Of a stretch of 64,000 bases of DNA, positions 33,852-43,129 are shown one piece after another (positions within the stretch are counted from its first letter, which is position 1; the number at the start of each line of letters is the position of its first letter). The notes beneath the pieces were generated by a model. The model saw only the letters and a program-made list of their open reading frames with translations, was not told the DNA's origin and did not search any database. Source of the DNA: Chryseobacterium sp. LJ668 (GTDB lineage: Bacteria > Bacteroidota > Bacteroidia > Flavobacteriales > Weeksellaceae); contig NZ_CP080443.1 of the NCBI RefSeq assembly GCF_019613955.1, positions 558,001 to 622,000 of the forward strand, in the 5' to 3' direction. Made by a program: the position numbers and the translations under genes.

Positions 33852-34790
33852 TTAGTAATTCCACATATCATTCTCCATTTGAAGAATTTGTTCTTTGATT
33901 TTATCACTTTCCTCTAACTGCTCATCAGCATCTCTAGGAATATAATCTTTGATGACACCGTCTCCTAGGCCATTTGATGACTTATAGATAATTGATGAGA
34001 ATCTTCTTGCATTGATTATGTCGTCGTAAGATAAGTCTGCAGATGAGTTCTTTCTGTTGAAAACATAATTGTTTGCCAAAATTTCTCTAGCTTTTGGATA
34101 GTATACCCAAAATAGATCCACCAATTCATCAGCACCAGCTAAAGGCTGACCATCGGGACCAATTCTACCAATCGATGATGGATCTGGACCCATAGCAGCA
34201 ATACCTAATGGTCTGTATTTCATCTGACCATCTCTCTTATCAACAAACCACATACCCATAATCTTAAGAACTTTAACTTTATCTGTTGTAGTTCTAATTA
34301 AATCTGTGTATTGTTTCTTCTGTTCTTCTGTAGGTGTTACTCCAGAATTGATAATTTCAATTAATTCATCATCAACTCTTACGCTCTCTAATTTTTTTCT
34401 AATACCATCCGGAGTAGATTTAGTAGAGAAATTTTCATCTTCATAAACTTCTTCAATTTTCCCTTCTAATGCTGCATCTAACAAAATCTGATATAAAGAT
34501 CTTGTATTTTTTGAAAGTAAACCATTAGGATTATCATAATAGAATGGCTGATTAATTTTATCGTTCATGTCTATAATCTCCCATACCATCATGCTTTTTA
34601 AGATGTCTTTATCATCTACAAAACCGTACTCTAGTGGCTTTACTTTATTGCTAATAACAGTATCTCCCACTTTTCTCATATTTTCAGACCTCATTTGTCT
34701 GAACTCTTCCGGAGAAGAAGCATTTAGAATAGTTTGGGAAAATGCAAATCCGGTAACTAAAACTAAAAGACTGCTAATATATTTTTTCAT
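33852..34790 (-). CDS. gldN: Gliding motility/T9SS core protein GldN
   Basis: The 312-residue exported protein (signal peptide MKKYISSLLVLVTGFAFSQ) is the GldN/PorN component of the T9SS. It binds GldK and forms the periplasmic ring under the outer membrane. Family stretches: ILNASSPEEFRQMRSENMRK, WEIIDMNDKINQPFYYDN (about 76-93) and IMGMWFVDKRDGQMKYRPLG (about 178-197), with DLFWVYYPKAREILANNYVF near 225-245. Length is as in GldN. It is the last gene of gldKLMN, 21 bp after gldM, and has its own terminator. Loss in Flavobacterium johnsoniae abolishes gliding and T9SS secretion. Confidence 0.97.
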   Translation of the reverse strand: MKKYISSLLVLVTGFAFSQTILNASSPEEFRQMRSENMRKVGDTVISNKVKPLEYGFVDDKDILKSMMVWEIIDMNDKINQPFYYDNPNGLLSKNTRSLYQILLDAALEGKIEEVYEDENFSTKSTPDGIRKKLESVRVDDELIEIINSGVTPTEEQKKQYTDLIRTTTDKVKVLKIMGMWFVDKRDGQMKYRPLGIAAMGPDPSSIGRIGPDGQPLAGADELVDLFWVYYPKAREILANNYVFNRKNSSADLSYDDIINARRFSSIIYKSSNGLGDGVIKDYIPRDADEQLEESDKIKEQILQMENDMWNY

Positions 34791-34811
34791 AATATGAATT
34801 TACAAATTAAC

Positions 34812-36404
34812 TTATTGAACATTGATAATAACTGGTGAAATCTCCTTTAATGTTTGATTACCCAGACCTGTAGCTTTTGCTTGAATATCATAAATCTGAA
34901 CTACATCACCAGGTCTAAGATTTCTTAGTAGACCTTCAGCTGAAGATAAAGAACTACCTTGAATCAGTGTACCTGCTCTTCCTGGAAGTTTCAAAATAAA
35001 GCTATTAACAGTAAATGAAACTGGGAAATCAAAATCAGGCAATGCCGCAGCTACAATTTGATTAGGAATTGAACCTACTGGCATAAAATTAACTGCTTTT
35101 CCTCTTATTTGCCCTTGTGGCCTAGGAACACCTTTGATTCTATATTCAAACACTTGAGATACAGATTTTCCTGTTGGGTCTGTTCCAGATAATGTTAATT
35201 TAACCGTAGTACCAGTTGAAGGAATAACATTCCATTTACCTTTCCCAGTATTTTTAACTACTGCTCCAGGAGCTGATAGTGACAATTTTGAATTATCTGC
35301 ACCTAAAATAGATCCGGTAACAGGGTTTTCTAAACCTCTATACATTACATTCATCTTATCAGCTGATAGTAATAGACCTTGTTCTAATTTTACTTGCTGA
35401 GGACCAGCAATTACATTATAGGTATGCGTAAAAGGATATTGCGTTGCTTTTCCTGTAGCATCCGTTAAGGTAATAGTACCACCAATCTTTCTCTCTCCAA
35501 GCCCTCCGGTATTTAAAGGAAGATAACCTTTACCATTTTCCTGTCTGCTTACACCACTGATGCTAATTTTATTGCTGTTAGAATAATTCCCTAACATAAT
35601 AATTGCTTCAGCTTTTTTACCAGACTGAACGTCTGTAGGTGCAGAAACAATCGCTTCATACTGATTAAACTTAATGCTTGCATCTACTTTTTCCTGAAGC
35701 ATTAAAGCTAATGCATCAGATTGTACGTTTCTTGCATCATTCTGAATAATCTCAAGATTTGATATCGCAGCAATAAGTGGCTGATGATAAAATTTATTCT
35801 GAAACCAAGTTTTACCGTTTGGAGATTTCCCCTGAGGATAATCTGTAATGATAGATCTGTTTGCTCTGTCTACTAACTTCAACAACTGAGGATTATTTCC
35901 GAAAGTGCTCACGATGTAACTTCTTACATCTTCCATTTTCTTTTTCAGTTCAGTAGCATTGTTTGAGATAGAATTTTCGTCACCTTCTTTGAAAAAATAT
36001 TCGGTTGTAGCTTCATTATTATTTAATGCTGAGAAATTCTCGCTAACATCCATATCTTTTCCTGTTTTAGGATCTTTATCAAAGAATTCTGAGTTTTTCT
36101 TCAAAATAACTTTAATACCTTCTGCAGAAGACACCAAATCATCGATTTTACCTTTCAAAACCTTATATTGTTCCCAAGGCTGAGCATAGGTATCGGGTAC
36201 CTGCTGAGCTTTCGCTGCCAAAGTAACTTCAAAAATATCCTGATTTTTATCTTCTGTCAGATGTCTGGTTTCATTAAGAGCCCTGGTAGAATCATAATAT
36301 GATCTGATGATTTCAACATCAATATTTAACGCCATCATTGCGATGAAAACCAAATACATCAGGTTGATCATCTTCTGACGTGGAGTCTGTTTTCCTTTTG
36401 CCAT
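34812..36404 (-). CDS. gldM: T9SS motor protein GldM
   Basis: The 530-residue protein has a single N-terminal transmembrane helix (MINLMYLVFIAMMALNIDVE, about 12-31) after the basic KGKQTPRQK, and a long periplasmic part made of an alpha-helical bundle (about 50-220) and Ig-like beta domains (about 225-530). This is the GldM/PorM architecture: with GldL it forms the proton-driven rotary motor that powers T9SS secretion and gliding. Its helix passes through the GldL ring. The gene lies between gldL (47 bp upstream) and gldN. Confidence 0.97.
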   Translation of the reverse strand: MAKGKQTPRQKMINLMYLVFIAMMALNIDVEIIRSYYDSTRALNETRHLTEDKNQDIFEVTLAAKAQQVPDTYAQPWEQYKVLKGKIDDLVSSAEGIKVILKKNSEFFDKDPKTGKDMDVSENFSALNNNEATTEYFFKEGDENSISNNATELKKKMEDVRSYIVSTFGNNPQLLKLVDRANRSIITDYPQGKSPNGKTWFQNKFYHQPLIAAISNLEIIQNDARNVQSDALALMLQEKVDASIKFNQYEAIVSAPTDVQSGKKAEAIIMLGNYSNSNKISISGVSRQENGKGYLPLNTGGLGERKIGGTITLTDATGKATQYPFTHTYNVIAGPQQVKLEQGLLLSADKMNVMYRGLENPVTGSILGADNSKLSLSAPGAVVKNTGKGKWNVIPSTGTTVKLTLSGTDPTGKSVSQVFEYRIKGVPRPQGQIRGKAVNFMPVGSIPNQIVAAALPDFDFPVSFTVNSFILKLPGRAGTLIQGSSLSSAEGLLRNLRPGDVVQIYDIQAKATGLGNQTLKEISPVIINVQ

Positions 36405-36451
36405 TCTTTCTTCTTTAGTTTTTTTGAATTAAATTAAATAATGGTTCGGGA

Positions 36452-37144
36452 TTATGACTTCATTGCTGTTAACATGCCTCCGTAAACTCTGTTTAAGCTG
36501 TTTAAGTTTGATGTTAAACCTTGTAATTCTAGATTAAACTTCTCAGAATGTGCAGCTGACTTTTGCATATCTTCAACATATTTTTTAGCAAATTCAGATT
36601 GTCTCTGACCGCTTTCTAACTGCATAGCATATAGAGCGTTCATGCTTTCCATGTGTTGAGCAGCTTTGTTTAACTGATCATTATATTTATGAGTAGAAGC
36701 AGATACATCAACAGTTTGGTTGATTTGATCTACAGAACTTGAAAATTTATCGATTCCTGTTCTTAATCTGTCAAATAACTGCACATCTAATTTTGCATCC
36801 TGAAGCATCTTATCCAGTTTACCAGATAAAGAATTTTCTAATTCTGCAAAATGATCAGCTGTATTTTTAGCAGAAACATTTGAATGTAATGGGTTTGGGT
36901 TTGCATGCTTATCTAATAATTCAGGATAAACATTTTCCCAGTGGTAAGACTCTTCAGCTGCTGGAGGGTCGAAAGCGAAAATAATAAAGATAATTGCCTC
37001 TGTAACAAGTCCCACTGTAAGTGCAATGTTACCATTAATTGGGCCAAATGAAATGTGAGTAATTTTAAGCCAAGCTCCAAGAATTACAATTGCAGCACCG
37101 AATGAATAGAAGAAATTCATCCAAGCATCTTTAGTCTTAAACAT
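36452..37144 (-). CDS. gldL: T9SS motor protein GldL
   Basis: The 230-residue protein has two N-terminal transmembrane helices (about 8-28: FFYSFGAAIVILGAWLKITH, and about 40-58: ALTVGLVTEAIIFIIFAF) and a long cytoplasmic coiled coil (about 95-225: HFAELENSLSGKLDKMLQDA). This is the plan of GldL/PorL, the pentameric stator that conducts protons and rotates GldM. A Lys in TM1 and a Glu in TM2 (VTEAI) are the likely proton path, as in PorL; the assignment of roles is by family. It sits between gldK and gldM on one transcript. Confidence 0.97.
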   Translation of the reverse strand: MFKTKDAWMNFFYSFGAAIVILGAWLKITHISFGPINGNIALTVGLVTEAIIFIIFAFDPPAAEESYHWENVYPELLDKHANPNPLHSNVSAKNTADHFAELENSLSGKLDKMLQDAKLDVQLFDRLRTGIDKFSSSVDQINQTVDVSASTHKYNDQLNKAAQHMESMNALYAMQLESGQRQSEFAKKYVEDMQKSAAHSEKFNLELQGLTSNLNSLNRVYGGMLTAMKS

Positions 37145-37207
37145 ATAAGTTAGTTTTTTTAATATTAAATAAAATTGTTTCTGAAAATAATTTAATTGAT
37201 AAGATTC

Positions 37208-38620
37208 TTATCTGGTAACTCTTTTTACCTTAACAGCTGCTTCAGGGATATCCTGTACAGTTCTGAATCCGATATAACTTCTTGCAGAGTCTTTGCTTTC
37301 AAAATCTCTAGCTCCAGTCATCAACATATATCCAACATCTTTCCAAGAACCTCCTCTTACAGATCTTTTAGCATCTTCTTTATCCTTAGTAGAAGGATTT
37401 AAAGTTGAAGAGAAACCATAAGATGAATTGTTGTAAGCAGATTCTGTCCATTCAGAAACATTTCCTGACATATCGAATAATCCAAATCCGTTTTTCTTAA
37501 ATTTCTTTACCGGAGCAGCATACATGTAAGTACCTTTCACAGCATCTTCCATATAATCGCCTCTTTTCGGTTTGAAGTTTGCAAGATAACAACCTCTATC
37601 ATCCATTAAATAAGGACCTCCCCAAGGATAAGTAGCGTTTTGCTTACCTCCTCTTGCAGCGTACTCCCACTCTAATTCAGTTGGAAGACGGAACTGTAAA
37701 GGTCTTTGTTTTTTTCTTTTCATGCTTTCATTGTAGTCAGATTTCAATTTTGATCTGAAATTACAATATGCTCTAGCCTGGTCCCAAGTTACCCCAACTA
37801 CAGGATAATCTTTGTAAGCTTTGTGCCAGAAATATTGTTCAAACAATGGCTCATTATATGTAAAGTGGAAATCTTTAACCCAAACTGTTGTGTCCGGATA
37901 GATTGCAATGCTTTCACTTCTAAGGTAATTAACACCTCTTTCGTTTTCAGCAAGAGCTACATCCATATCTCCCCATCTATAATTGTATTTTAATTTACTA
38001 ACGTCAAGTAATCTTTCGCTACCTACTCTAGAAGAAGCTGGTAAATACATAGATTCTAAAACTTCAGCATATTCTACATCTGGATATTTAGATGTGTTCC
38101 AATGCAATGGAATTTTCCAATCTAATTTTTTTGTATCATCAAAACCATCTCTTCCACCTGCTCCTTCAAGATATTCCTGATATGCAGTAAGATTTTCTTC
38201 TTTTTTTGCAAGGTATGCATAGTCTCCGATGCCTGTACCTTTACCACCACCTTCACCACCTTCTCCGGCAGCTTCAGCTAGCATGGTTCTTGCAATAGAG
38301 TCTCTAACATAATTAATAAACACTCTGTACTCTGCGTTTGTAGTTTCTGCTTCATCCATAAAGAATGACGATACAGTTACTGTTTTCAATGGTGCTTTTT
38401 CAGGGCTGTCTGTGAAATCCACATCAGCTTGACCTGCAACGAAAGATCCTCCTGGGATGGCAACCATACCAAACGGTCTTTCCGCAACAAATGATTTTGT
38501 TTTTTCTCTAGGTATCAATTCCCCTTTTGTTCCTGGCTTCCCAACAGAAGAAGATCCACCACCTGAACAAGATACCGATGCTACCGACGCAGACAATAAT
38601 AAAAGAAATATCCTTTTCAT
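37208..38620 (-). CDS. gldK: T9SS/gliding lipoprotein GldK
   Basis: The 470-residue protein is an outer-membrane lipoprotein (lipobox SVSCSGGG, Cys about 19) with a formylglycine-generating-enzyme (FGE/sulfatase-modifying factor) fold (PF03781). Visible hallmarks: AIPGGSFVAGQADVDFTDS (about 54-72), FRLPTELEWEYAARGGKQN (about 297-315) and GNVSEWTESAYNNSSYGFSS (about 400-419), then RGGSWKD. The fold is structural, not enzymatic: GldK/PorK makes a periplasmic ring with GldN that contacts the GldLM motor. It is the first gene of gldKLMN. A TATATTTA element near 38642 is a reasonable -7 site. Confidence 0.96.
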   Translation of the reverse strand: MKRIFLLLLSASVASVSCSGGGSSSVGKPGTKGELIPREKTKSFVAERPFGMVAIPGGSFVAGQADVDFTDSPEKAPLKTVTVSSFFMDEAETTNAEYRVFINYVRDSIARTMLAEAAGEGGEGGGKGTGIGDYAYLAKKEENLTAYQEYLEGAGGRDGFDDTKKLDWKIPLHWNTSKYPDVEYAEVLESMYLPASSRVGSERLLDVSKLKYNYRWGDMDVALAENERGVNYLRSESIAIYPDTTVWVKDFHFTYNEPLFEQYFWHKAYKDYPVVGVTWDQARAYCNFRSKLKSDYNESMKRKKQRPLQFRLPTELEWEYAARGGKQNATYPWGGPYLMDDRGCYLANFKPKRGDYMEDAVKGTYMYAAPVKKFKKNGFGLFDMSGNVSEWTESAYNNSSYGFSSTLNPSTKDKEDAKRSVRGGSWKDVGYMLMTGARDFESKDSARSYIGFRTVQDIPEAAVKVKRVTR

Positions 38621-38727
38621 GTTAATTTTTATAATTAAGCCGTAAATATATAATTTTTTTAAGAAACTTTTAAGATTTTTTTTAGAATAACGAAAAAAAT
38701 CTAAATTTATTTTATTTGCAAGTATTT

Positions 38728-40581
38728 TTACTCTACAGTTACAGATTTTGCAAGGTTTCTCGGCTGATCAACGTTTGCACCACGGTAAACTGCTATGTAA
38801 TAAGCGAGTAACTGCAATGGAACTGAAGCAACTATGGGTGAAAAACACTCTGAAGTTTCAGGAATTTCAATCACATAATCAGCCATTGCTTTTACCTGCG
38901 TATCTCCTTTATTCACAATTGCAATTACTTTTCCTTTTCTGGCTTTAATTTCCTGCACATTGCTTACAATCTTATCATAATGACCTTTTTTAGGCGCTAT
39001 AATAACAATAGGCATGTTTTCGTCAATTAACGCAATAGGTCCGTGCTTCATTTCTGCTGCAGGATAACCTTCAGCATGGATGTAAGAAATTTCTTTTAAC
39101 TTCAATGCTCCTTCTAGTGCAGCCGGATAATTGTACCCTCTGCCCAGGTAAAGGAAGTTGGTTGCGTTTATGAAATCTTTAGCAATACTTTGAGTCAACT
39201 CGTGAGTTGCTTCTAAGACTTCTTCAATCTTCTTAGGAATGGCATTTAATTCAGCGATTAAGCTCATAAATTCTGCATTTCCTAAGTTTCCGTTATGCTT
39301 TCCTAATTTCAACGCTATAAGCGAAAGAATCGTAAGCTGAGCAGTAAACGCTTTTGTGGATGCAACACCAATCTCAGGTCCTGCATGGGTATAAGAACCG
39401 GCATCTGTAATTCTAGCAATTGACGAATCAACTACATTACAAATTCCATAAATAAACGCTCCTTTTTCTTTTGCCAGTTTCAATGCTGCCATTGTATCAG
39501 CAGTTTCACCTGACTGAGAAATAGCAATAACAACGTCTTTATCTGTAATAATTGGGTTTCTGTATCTAAATTCTGAAGCATATTCTACTTCTACAGGCAC
39601 TCTTGCAAATTCCTCAATTAAATATTCACCGATAAGACCTGCGTGCCAAGAAGTACCACAGGCAATAATGATGATTCTGTTGGCATTTTTAAATCTTTCA
39701 AGATGATCCCAGATTCCCGCCATTTTAATAATTCCTTCATCCACAATAAGTCTGCCTCTCATGGTATCATGAATTGATTTTGGCTGTTCGAAGATTTCTT
39801 TAAGCATAAAATGCTCATATCCACCCTTTTCAATCTGCTCCAAATTTAATTTAAGTTCCTGAATTTCAGGAATTATCTTAGAATTATCAGTAATTGTTCT
39901 GATATCTACACCGTTTTCTAAGGAAAGAATCGCCATATGACCTTCTTCCAAATAAATAGCTTCTTTGGTAAATTCTACAAATGGAGATGCATCCGATGCA
40001 ATGAAATATTCTTTATCACCAATTCCGATGGCTAAAGGAGAACCTAATCTACCAACAACCAAAACTCCCGGATAATCTTCATGCATTACAGTAATCGCAT
40101 AGGCACCGTATACTTCATTCAAAGCATATCTTACTGCTGTAGGAAAATCTATCTCAGGATTAATATCCATAAAATACTGGATCAGATTTACCAAAACTTC
40201 TGTATCTGTTTCAGATTTAAAAGAAAAACCTTTACCCGTAAGCATCGTTTTGATCGTATCGTAATTTTCGATAATACCATTGTGAACGATGGCAATTTTT
40301 CCGCTGTTAGATAAATGGGGATGGGAATTTCTGTCACTAGGTACACCGTGTGTTGCCCATCTCGTGTGACCCATACCTACCTTTGCAAATCCTTTCAGCT
40401 GACCTGAGATATTTACTAGATCATCAACTTTACCTTTTGTTTTTTCAACGTCAAAGGCATTATTTTCGCCTTCCAAAACGATTCCGGCACTGTCGTAACC
40501 TCTATATTCTAATCTTCTCAGCCCATTAATAACAATATCATAGGCATCCTGAAAGCCTGTATAACCAACTATTCCACACAT
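38728..40581 (-). CDS. glmS: Glutamine--fructose-6-phosphate aminotransferase GlmS
   Basis: The 617-residue enzyme makes glucosamine-6-phosphate for peptidoglycan and LPS. After Met, Cys2 (MCGIVGYTGF) is the N-terminal nucleophile of the glutaminase domain (about 1-215: GHTRWATHGVPSDRNSHPH). Two SIS domains follow (about 290-425: CGTSWHAGLIGEYLIEEFA; and about 460-600: LGRGYNYPAALEGALKLKEI), and the terminal LAKSVTVE motif is complete. It is 29 bp downstream of a DUF4270 gene on the same strand, hence a likely operon with it and the glycogen-synthase-like gene. No glmS riboswitch is evident in that short spacer. Confidence 0.97.
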   Translation of the reverse strand: MCGIVGYTGFQDAYDIVINGLRRLEYRGYDSAGIVLEGENNAFDVEKTKGKVDDLVNISGQLKGFAKVGMGHTRWATHGVPSDRNSHPHLSNSGKIAIVHNGIIENYDTIKTMLTGKGFSFKSETDTEVLVNLIQYFMDINPEIDFPTAVRYALNEVYGAYAITVMHEDYPGVLVVGRLGSPLAIGIGDKEYFIASDASPFVEFTKEAIYLEEGHMAILSLENGVDIRTITDNSKIIPEIQELKLNLEQIEKGGYEHFMLKEIFEQPKSIHDTMRGRLIVDEGIIKMAGIWDHLERFKNANRIIIIACGTSWHAGLIGEYLIEEFARVPVEVEYASEFRYRNPIITDKDVVIAISQSGETADTMAALKLAKEKGAFIYGICNVVDSSIARITDAGSYTHAGPEIGVASTKAFTAQLTILSLIALKLGKHNGNLGNAEFMSLIAELNAIPKKIEEVLEATHELTQSIAKDFINATNFLYLGRGYNYPAALEGALKLKEISYIHAEGYPAAEMKHGPIALIDENMPIVIIAPKKGHYDKIVSNVQEIKARKGKVIAIVNKGDTQVKAMADYVIEIPETSECFSPIVASVPLQLLAYYIAVYRGANVDQPRNLAKSVTVE

Positions 40582-40609
40582 ATTTCTATAAAAGTGTTTT
40601 TTTTATTTA

Positions 40610-42166
40610 TTATTTTGTACCGTAGGTAACTCGTAATTGAATTTTATCAGAATTTCCAGTATCTGATCCGATGAAAACAGCTCTATCTAAAGAGAAATTT
40701 CTCGAAGTAAACTGGTATCCTGCCAATGTACTTCCGGTAGAAGATTGCAGGAAATTACCCATATCTATTTTGAAATATTTATCCTTATAATATTCTACTC
40801 CCGATTCAGGTGATTCAACAATATCTTTCAAAGATTGTGTTACTGTAAAATCGTAATAAGCAGGATTTTTATCTAAATCATATGCTTTAATGTAAGCAAA
40901 ATTAGGTGTAGTTACAAGCGCTAACAAATCATTTGTGAAATTTGTTGTTTCTTTAGGATTAGAAGGATCTGTTTTCCTATCAATATCTTTTTGAACGATT
41001 GTCAAAATTGTAGGTTTTTTAAGATGACTCTTCCATGCATCCTTATCAGTATACATTCTTATTTTTGCACTGATAATCGCTGCTTTATTTTTTTGATACA
41101 AAGTTTTAAGCGCTTCAATCGTTGCCACAGGAAATTTAATTCCTATAGAATTACCTCCCATTGCCTGTGCGAAAAGTTTAGTATCTCCAGTAGGATTTCC
41201 AGTGCTTGCTGTCTCCAATGCAGAATCGCTTCTATCATACACATAGTTTCCAACATGTACGTTTCCGTTACCAACTGAGAAAGCATATTTCTTTTGAGTT
41301 TTTGCAGTTGCACCGGTATCAAGAGATTTATAATACATGATCAACTCCACAGTTGAAGGTGAAAACTGAACCAGATATCCATCACTATCATTTACAGAAA
41401 TTTTTAAACCTCTGAAATATCTGATGAAATTGGAAACATCTTTCAATTCAGGCTGTCCTTTTTTATCAATAATCTTCGTCTTAAAGAAAATAGGGTCAAG
41501 TGGAATTCTAAAGCCAACATCAGATGTAAACAATGAACTGTTGTCTGAATCTTTAGTAATAGCAACAGAATTTACATATCCGTTGAAAACTTTAGAACCT
41601 AATAGTTGGTTTGCTAGATAAGCCTTATTTGAATAAGCAATATCTGTGTATCCATTTAAAAATTCTGTAACCTCTTGTACATTTACAGTCAGATTACCTC
41701 CATTTAATTTTGTTCTTCCATATTTGGTTGCAGGATATCTGTTAATTATTTTTTTAGCAGGCACAGAACCATCCGGATAAATATAATTTTCATCTGTCGT
41801 AGTCGTAAGTGAATCTGAAGCGTACAAAGGCTTAATGACCAATACTACAGAATCAACTTCAGCACTTCCCCCAAAATCAGGATCATAAGCAGGAAGTCTA
41901 AGCTGAGTATAATAAGCTGCTTTTTGCATCCCAAACTGACTTTCGGTAAAAGCTCCTAAAGTCGCTAAACCTAATTTTGAAGCATCACTTCTGATACTGT
42001 CATTATTATCAATGTTATAAGCGATAACATCATAAGGAACTTCATGGCCCTCTGTAGCGCCATCTAAAAATAATTGCTCACCCAAAGAATCCGGATCAGG
42101 TTCGCAATTGTAAACCAACATCCCTCCAAAAATCACCATTGAAAGTATAGTGAAGGCTTTTTTCAT
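40610..42166 (-). CDS. DUF4270 family lipoprotein
   Basis: From the ATG at 42166 the product has 518 residues. A lipoprotein signal (KKAFTILSMVIFGGMLVYNC, Cys about 21) precedes a long beta-rich body with the DUF4270 features: DGATEGHEVPYDVIAYNI (about 34-51), AYYTQLRLPAYDPDFGGSAE and a C-terminal PDSGVEYY-like segment. DUF4270 proteins are outer-membrane lipoproteins of Bacteroidota of unknown function, often beside glmS and a glycogen/starch synthase, as here. Starts at 42181 (MMINN) are also possible and would add 5 residues. The gene lies 29 bp upstream of glmS and 23 bp downstream of the synthase-like gene. Confidence 0.88.
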   Translation of the reverse strand: MKKAFTILSMVIFGGMLVYNCEPDPDSLGEQLFLDGATEGHEVPYDVIAYNIDNNDSIRSDASKLGLATLGAFTESQFGMQKAAYYTQLRLPAYDPDFGGSAEVDSVVLVIKPLYASDSLTTTTDENYIYPDGSVPAKKIINRYPATKYGRTKLNGGNLTVNVQEVTEFLNGYTDIAYSNKAYLANQLLGSKVFNGYVNSVAITKDSDNSSLFTSDVGFRIPLDPIFFKTKIIDKKGQPELKDVSNFIRYFRGLKISVNDSDGYLVQFSPSTVELIMYYKSLDTGATAKTQKKYAFSVGNGNVHVGNYVYDRSDSALETASTGNPTGDTKLFAQAMGGNSIGIKFPVATIEALKTLYQKNKAAIISAKIRMYTDKDAWKSHLKKPTILTIVQKDIDRKTDPSNPKETTNFTNDLLALVTTPNFAYIKAYDLDKNPAYYDFTVTQSLKDIVESPESGVEYYKDKYFKIDMGNFLQSSTGSTLAGYQFTSRNFSLDRAVFIGSDTGNSDKIQLRVTYGTK

Positions 42167-42189
42167 ATTGTTAATCATCAAAATTTCTT

Positions 42190-42960
42190 TTAATATAGTT
42201 TACTGATAGAATCTATGTCTAAATATTCAGATTTAGAAGTGGAGGTTTCATTGAAAGCTTTATCTAAATCGCCTTCTAAAAACTCATCTCCTTTTACCAC
42301 TTCATCCACATATTTCATACTTTCGATTACAAAGCTTTGAAAACTAGGAGTATTTAACGCCTCTAATCCCGAAATATTATCAAACTGCAATTTTTCAACA
42401 ATACTTTTATCCAAAGGAGCATCTTTCTCATTGTATAATGAAAGAACAATTTTTGCATCCTTAAAATAAGTATCAGATTGATAAAAAGTTTTTAAATAAA
42501 CCGGAATAAAAGAAGCCATCCAGCCGTTAAGGTGAATAACGTCCGGTACCCAATTAAGCTTTTTGATTGTTTCTATAACGCCTCTGGCAAAGAAAATTGC
42601 GCGTTCATCGTTATCAGGAAAGGCAGCGCCTTCATCATCAAAATAATATTGTTTTCTTTTAAAATATTCTTCGTTGTCGATAAAATAAACCTGCAATCTT
42701 TCTCCCGGAAGAGATGCTACTTTAATAATCAGGGGCTGATCTAAATCGTTAATGATAATATTCATCCCAGAAAGGCGGATTACCTCGTGAAGCTGAAATT
42801 TTCTTTCACTTATCTGTCCGAATCTTGGCATAAAAACTCTTACATCATTGCCTTCTTGGTGCATTTTAAGTGCCATTTTGTTTACCACTGTTCCTAAATT
42901 TGTATCTTCTTGATAAGGGTACATCTCTGTGGTAATGTACAGTATTTTCTGATTGGGCAT
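42190..42960 (-). CDS. Glycogen/starch synthase-like protein, GT5 N-terminal domain only
   Basis: The 256-residue protein matches the N-terminal Rossmann domain of GT5 glycogen/starch synthases: ILYITTEMYPYQEDTNLGTV (about 5-24), RVFMPRFGQISERKF (about 41-55) and DVIHLNGWMASFIPVYLK (about 140-157, the H-N-W of the acceptor-side segment). It stops before the C-terminal domain that carries the second ADP-glucose-binding motif. The usual KxGGL sugar-nucleotide motif after the first strand is replaced (TNLGTVVNKM). Such shortened forms are common next to panC and DUF4270 in Flavobacteriia, as far as I recall. Enzymatic activity is doubtful; a regulatory or scaffold role is possible. Confidence 0.85.
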   Translation of the reverse strand: MPNQKILYITTEMYPYQEDTNLGTVVNKMALKMHQEGNDVRVFMPRFGQISERKFQLHEVIRLSGMNIIINDLDQPLIIKVASLPGERLQVYFIDNEEYFKRKQYYFDDEGAAFPDNDERAIFFARGVIETIKKLNWVPDVIHLNGWMASFIPVYLKTFYQSDTYFKDAKIVLSLYNEKDAPLDKSIVEKLQFDNISGLEALNTPSFQSFVIESMKYVDEVVKGDEFLEGDLDKAFNETSTSKSEYLDIDSISKLY

Positions 42961-43129
42961 ATAATTTTTATATAATTTTAAATAATCCTATAGGTTGCAA
43001 AATTACAAAAAAACATCCAACATTATTGTAATTAACATTTTTTTACGATAAAGGCCTAAATCAAAGTGTTAAATCTTGAAAATTCTTATGAGATAATTTA
43101 CTATTTTTGATTCGCTATTAAAATAAATT

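Noticed and set aside
38628..38727. glmS-type riboswitch or ribozyme near glmS
   Set aside because: The region after the glmS stop is the gldK promoter, and the upstream spacer to DUF4270 is only 28 bp, too short for the ribozyme.
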